DNA of 64,000 nt. Origin: Polluticoccus soli (lineage in GTDB: Bacteria; Bacteroidota; Bacteroidia; Chitinophagales; Chitinophagaceae). This document shows, one piece after another, positions 62,222 to 64,000 of the stretch. Location of the stretch: positions 930,001 to 994,000 of the forward strand of contig NZ_JARJHT010000002.1 of NCBI RefSeq assembly GCF_029269745.1, read 5' to 3'. The notes under the pieces were generated by a model that was given only the letters and a program-made list of their open reading frames with translations, did no database searches and was not told the DNA's origin. A program made the position numbers and the translations under genes. Numbering within the stretch: the first letter of the stretch is position 1; each line of letters begins with the position of its first letter.

Positions 62222-63115
62222 ATGCGCTGTTATTTACTCGTACTGGCAGTGGCTATTAGCTGTACAGCCTGCAATTTCAATAAGGTATACCTGCAACCGC
62301 AGCCACTACCCCCAGCGGTGAAAAAGCTGCGCATGACCAACCCGGTTACCGGCGATACGACGGTTGTCTATTTCAGTGGCAATAACCTGCTGCCCGAGTT
62401 GAAAGATGGTCGGGATCAACCCAAAAAGACCGGCTTCACAATACAGAGTAATTTCATTAAAAGCAGCAGCGGCAACGATATATATAGCTGGTTTGTAAAA
62501 CCGGTGAATAGTAAGCCTCTTGCAACCATATTATTTCTTCATGGCAATGCGGGCAACATTCTGAGTCACATCAGCTCTGTGCTGCCTCTCGTGCAACAGC
62601 AATACCAGGTATTGATAATAGACTATAGCGGATTTGGCTTTTCTGGTGGCAGCGCCACACGCAGCAATGTGCGTAAAGATGCGAATACTGCACTGCGTTG
62701 GCTTTCAGCGCTTCCCGGAGTAAAAGACGGCAAGCTGGTTGTTTATGGCCAATCGTTGGGCGGCCACCTGGCCGCGGTGGTAGCCGCAGACAACGAGCAA
62801 CTGGTAGACGGACTAATTATAGAGGGCGCTTTTTCATCTCACAAAGACATTGCAGCCGCCCGCATGCCGGTTTTAGGACGAGCATTAGTAAATGAGCAAT
62901 ACAGCGCTATGGAGGCACTATCGCGGTTTCATAAGCCCGTGCTGGTGATCCACAGCACTGAGGATAAGGTGATACCGTTCTTTATGGGTAAGAAGCTATA
63001 CGAACAGGCTAATCAACCCAAGCAATTCTACGAGATCGGGCATGCCCATATCGAAGGCCCTGAGTACTATGCCGACAGCATATCGCAGAAACTGAAGCGA
63101 ATGTTGAATATCTAA
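62222..63115 (+). CDS. Alpha/beta hydrolase lipoprotein
   Basis: 297 residues from the ATG at 62222 (upstream frame is antisense to DUF1801). Signal ends SCTAC (Cys17). Hydrolase core: ATILFLHGNAGNILSH (oxyanion), nucleophile elbow VVYGQSLGGHLAA with Ser, LVIHSTEDKVIPF with Asp, and IGHAHIEGP with His. Resembles the BEM46/serine aminopeptidase-like group. It is an exported, membrane-anchored esterase or peptidase of unknown substrate. Confidence 0.88.
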   Translation: MRCYLLVLAVAISCTACNFNKVYLQPQPLPPAVKKLRMTNPVTGDTTVVYFSGNNLLPELKDGRDQPKKTGFTIQSNFIKSSSGNDIYSWFVKPVNSKPLATILFLHGNAGNILSHISSVLPLVQQQYQVLIIDYSGFGFSGGSATRSNVRKDANTALRWLSALPGVKDGKLVVYGQSLGGHLAAVVAADNEQLVDGLIIEGAFSSHKDIAAARMPVLGRALVNEQYSAMEALSRFHKPVLVIHSTEDKVIPFFMGKKLYEQANQPKQFYEIGHAHIEGPEYYADSISQKLKRMLNI

Positions 63116-63120
63116 ATACA

Positions 63121-63150
63121 CAAAGGCGGAACAGAAGTTCCGCCTTATTC
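63121..63150. terminator. Bidirectional intrinsic terminator
   Basis: AAGGCGGAAC AGAA GTTCCGCCTT between the hydrolase gene and the convergent 63174 gene. Confidence 0.75.
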
Positions 63151-63173
63151 ACAACCCACTTCATCCGCTACTC

Positions 63174-63623
63174 TTATCTCATTGGAGGCACCTGCACTGT
63201 AATGCTTACAGGCTGCGCAGGATATTGTCTTATATAGGTATCGTATTTCAGTTCGGGGTGTTCATTAAGACGGGCGTCGTGAAGCATTTCCACCCTCGCT
63301 GCATTAAGATCAACAGTTGACATATAAGTCGGAACCGTTGTAGACGTGGTCCATACAGATCCATCCCAATAGGTATAGCCACGGGCAGGATCGTAGAAAA
63401 GATAGTAGTCCGGAAAGTAGACATGACCATTATTCTCATAACCATGCGCCTCCGCCCAGGCAGGCGGAGCTGTATTATTGTATTTCACTTTCGAGTCCTG
63501 TGTCTTTAGCTTTACGGTGCCGTCTCCTTTTGCTTTCACCTTTGTTTTCTGGCTGTTTTGGGCAGCGCAAACAGGAGGAGCAGCAACCAGCAATACGCCG
63601 GCAAAAAATAGTTGCAATCTCAT
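63174..63623 (-). CDS. Secreted hypothetical protein
   Basis: 149 residues. Signal peptide ending VCAAQ. A Lys/Thr-rich part is followed by PPAWAEAHGYENNGHVYFPDYYLFYDPARGY-type sequence (positions ~52-83) and DGSVWTTS, a pattern with many Tyr and Trp that is common in small Bacteroidota secreted proteins of unknown function. Last 25 residues are beta-strand-like and Pro-rich. No enzymatic motif. Confidence 0.7.
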   Translation of the reverse strand: MRLQLFFAGVLLVAAPPVCAAQNSQKTKVKAKGDGTVKLKTQDSKVKYNNTAPPAWAEAHGYENNGHVYFPDYYLFYDPARGYTYWDGSVWTTSTTVPTYMSTVDLNAARVEMLHDARLNEHPELKYDTYIRQYPAQPVSITVQVPPMR

Positions 63624-63805
63624 AGCAGTCCTTTTGATTTGCCTTTATTGCAAAAAAACTATACCCCTTTCAGCCATTTTTTGAACATTAAACTGAGTAT
63701 GAACCCGCTAAAAATTGCAATGAATAATCGCGAAAAACGAGCTTCCCCAAATTGCTGACGTGGGAATATTGATGAGCTTTAGGATAAGTTTAAAGCTAGT
63801 ATCAG

Positions 63806-63813
63806 TATCTTAG
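63806..63813 (+). promoter_or_regulatory. -7-like box before the last gene
   Basis: TATCTTAG, the same variant as at 60963-60970 (minus) and 61410-61417; it ends 8 nt before the ATG at 63822. Confidence 0.35.
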
Positions 63814-63821
63814 TTATTCGT

Positions 63822-64000
63822 ATGAAAAAACTAATGCTCGTTTTACTGTGCTTCACAGCCGTTTCACCTGTGTGGGCCAACATCGTAAAAATGGACCTGA
63901 GCGAGGCTGTTAAAGTGCACATGGTGCAGGCCGAAGCCATTGCCACCGGTCAGAGCTATAAAGCGCGGGGGTTAAGAGTAAAACTGGTAAACAAAAGTGG
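63822..64000 (+). CDS. Secreted protein, 3' end outside window
   Basis: ATG at 63822 with a clear signal peptide (LMLVLLCFTAVSPVWA) and 59 codons visible; the frame is open to the window edge. The mature part (NIVKMDLSEAVKVHMVQAEA) cannot be assigned to a family. Confidence 0.7.
   Translation, partial: MKKLMLVLLCFTAVSPVWANIVKMDLSEAVKVHMVQAEAIATGQSYKARGLRVKLVNKS

Noticed and set aside
1-64000. CRISPR arrays, insertion sequences, prophage genes, tRNA or rRNA genes
   Set aside because: No regularly spaced repeats, transposase/integrase motifs or tRNA cloverleaf sequences were noticed by eye.

Overview
The window looks like a chromosomal stretch of a Bacteroidota bacterium, most likely order Chitinophagales (the family cannot be fixed from this sequence). 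The signs are: several secreted proteins ending in type IX secretion system (T9SS) sorting domains of type A and type B, lipoprotein signals of the FxxSC type, promoter boxes of the Bacteroidota form TAnnTTTG, and housekeeping genes (clpS, gmk, sucC, biotin carboxylase, miaE, exonuclease III) scattered singly instead of in proteobacterial operons. No rRNA, tRNA, transposase, prophage or CRISPR array was seen.

Layout. 1-7.5 kb: a class V aminotransferase cut by the window edge, a TerC-like membrane protein, a small lipoprotein, a GH46-type chitosanase, a hemerythrin-like protein and a secreted Kelch protein. 7.6-8.1 kb: a gene-free stretch that on the minus strand has a complete Bacteroidota promoter, a long series of complementary segments including a duplicated hairpin, and a T-run; I interpret it as a ~375-nt structured non-coding RNA of unknown class and rate it the most interesting item. 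8.2-13.8 kb: a T9SS type A protein, then a minus-strand unit of ABC ATPase, ABC permease and an M1 aminopeptidase lipoprotein. 14-27.1 kb: four consecutive ~1000-residue T9SS type B cell-surface proteins forming two paralogous pairs (13 kb). 27.2-34.3 kb: minus-strand genes for a C1 peptidase, MiaE, a redoxin, a cytochrome c/copper-monooxygenase-fold lipoprotein, a YihY membrane protein and a DPP IV-type S9 peptidase.

34.4-46.5 kb: clpS, a SpoU methyltransferase, a YpfJ-type metalloprotease, an arginase-family enzyme, a four-CHRD T9SS type A protein, bacilliredoxin, guanylate kinase, a CNNM/CBS protein, 3-hydroxyanthranilate dioxygenase, a lipoprotein with a charged repeat tail, pirin, an AI-2E/PerM family protein and a YciI protein. 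46.6-64 kb: penicillin acylase family protein, lytic transglycosylase, CDGSH protein, DUF72, sucC, exonuclease III, haem-binding protein, a second S9 peptidase, an Ig-like lipoprotein, glutathione peroxidase, a proline-rich protein, biotin carboxylase, DUF1801, an alpha/beta hydrolase lipoprotein and small unknowns; the last gene is cut by the right edge.

Together the accessory content points to a surface-active, protein- and polysaccharide-degrading lifestyle: large T9SS-exported surface proteins plus many exported peptidases (M1, C1, two S9). Several small ORFs below usual annotation length, a group of promoters placed so close to start codons that leaderless mRNAs are predicted, an inverted repeat ahead of the surface-protein array, and a 10-bp-period direct repeat found in two separate intergenic regions are also recorded.
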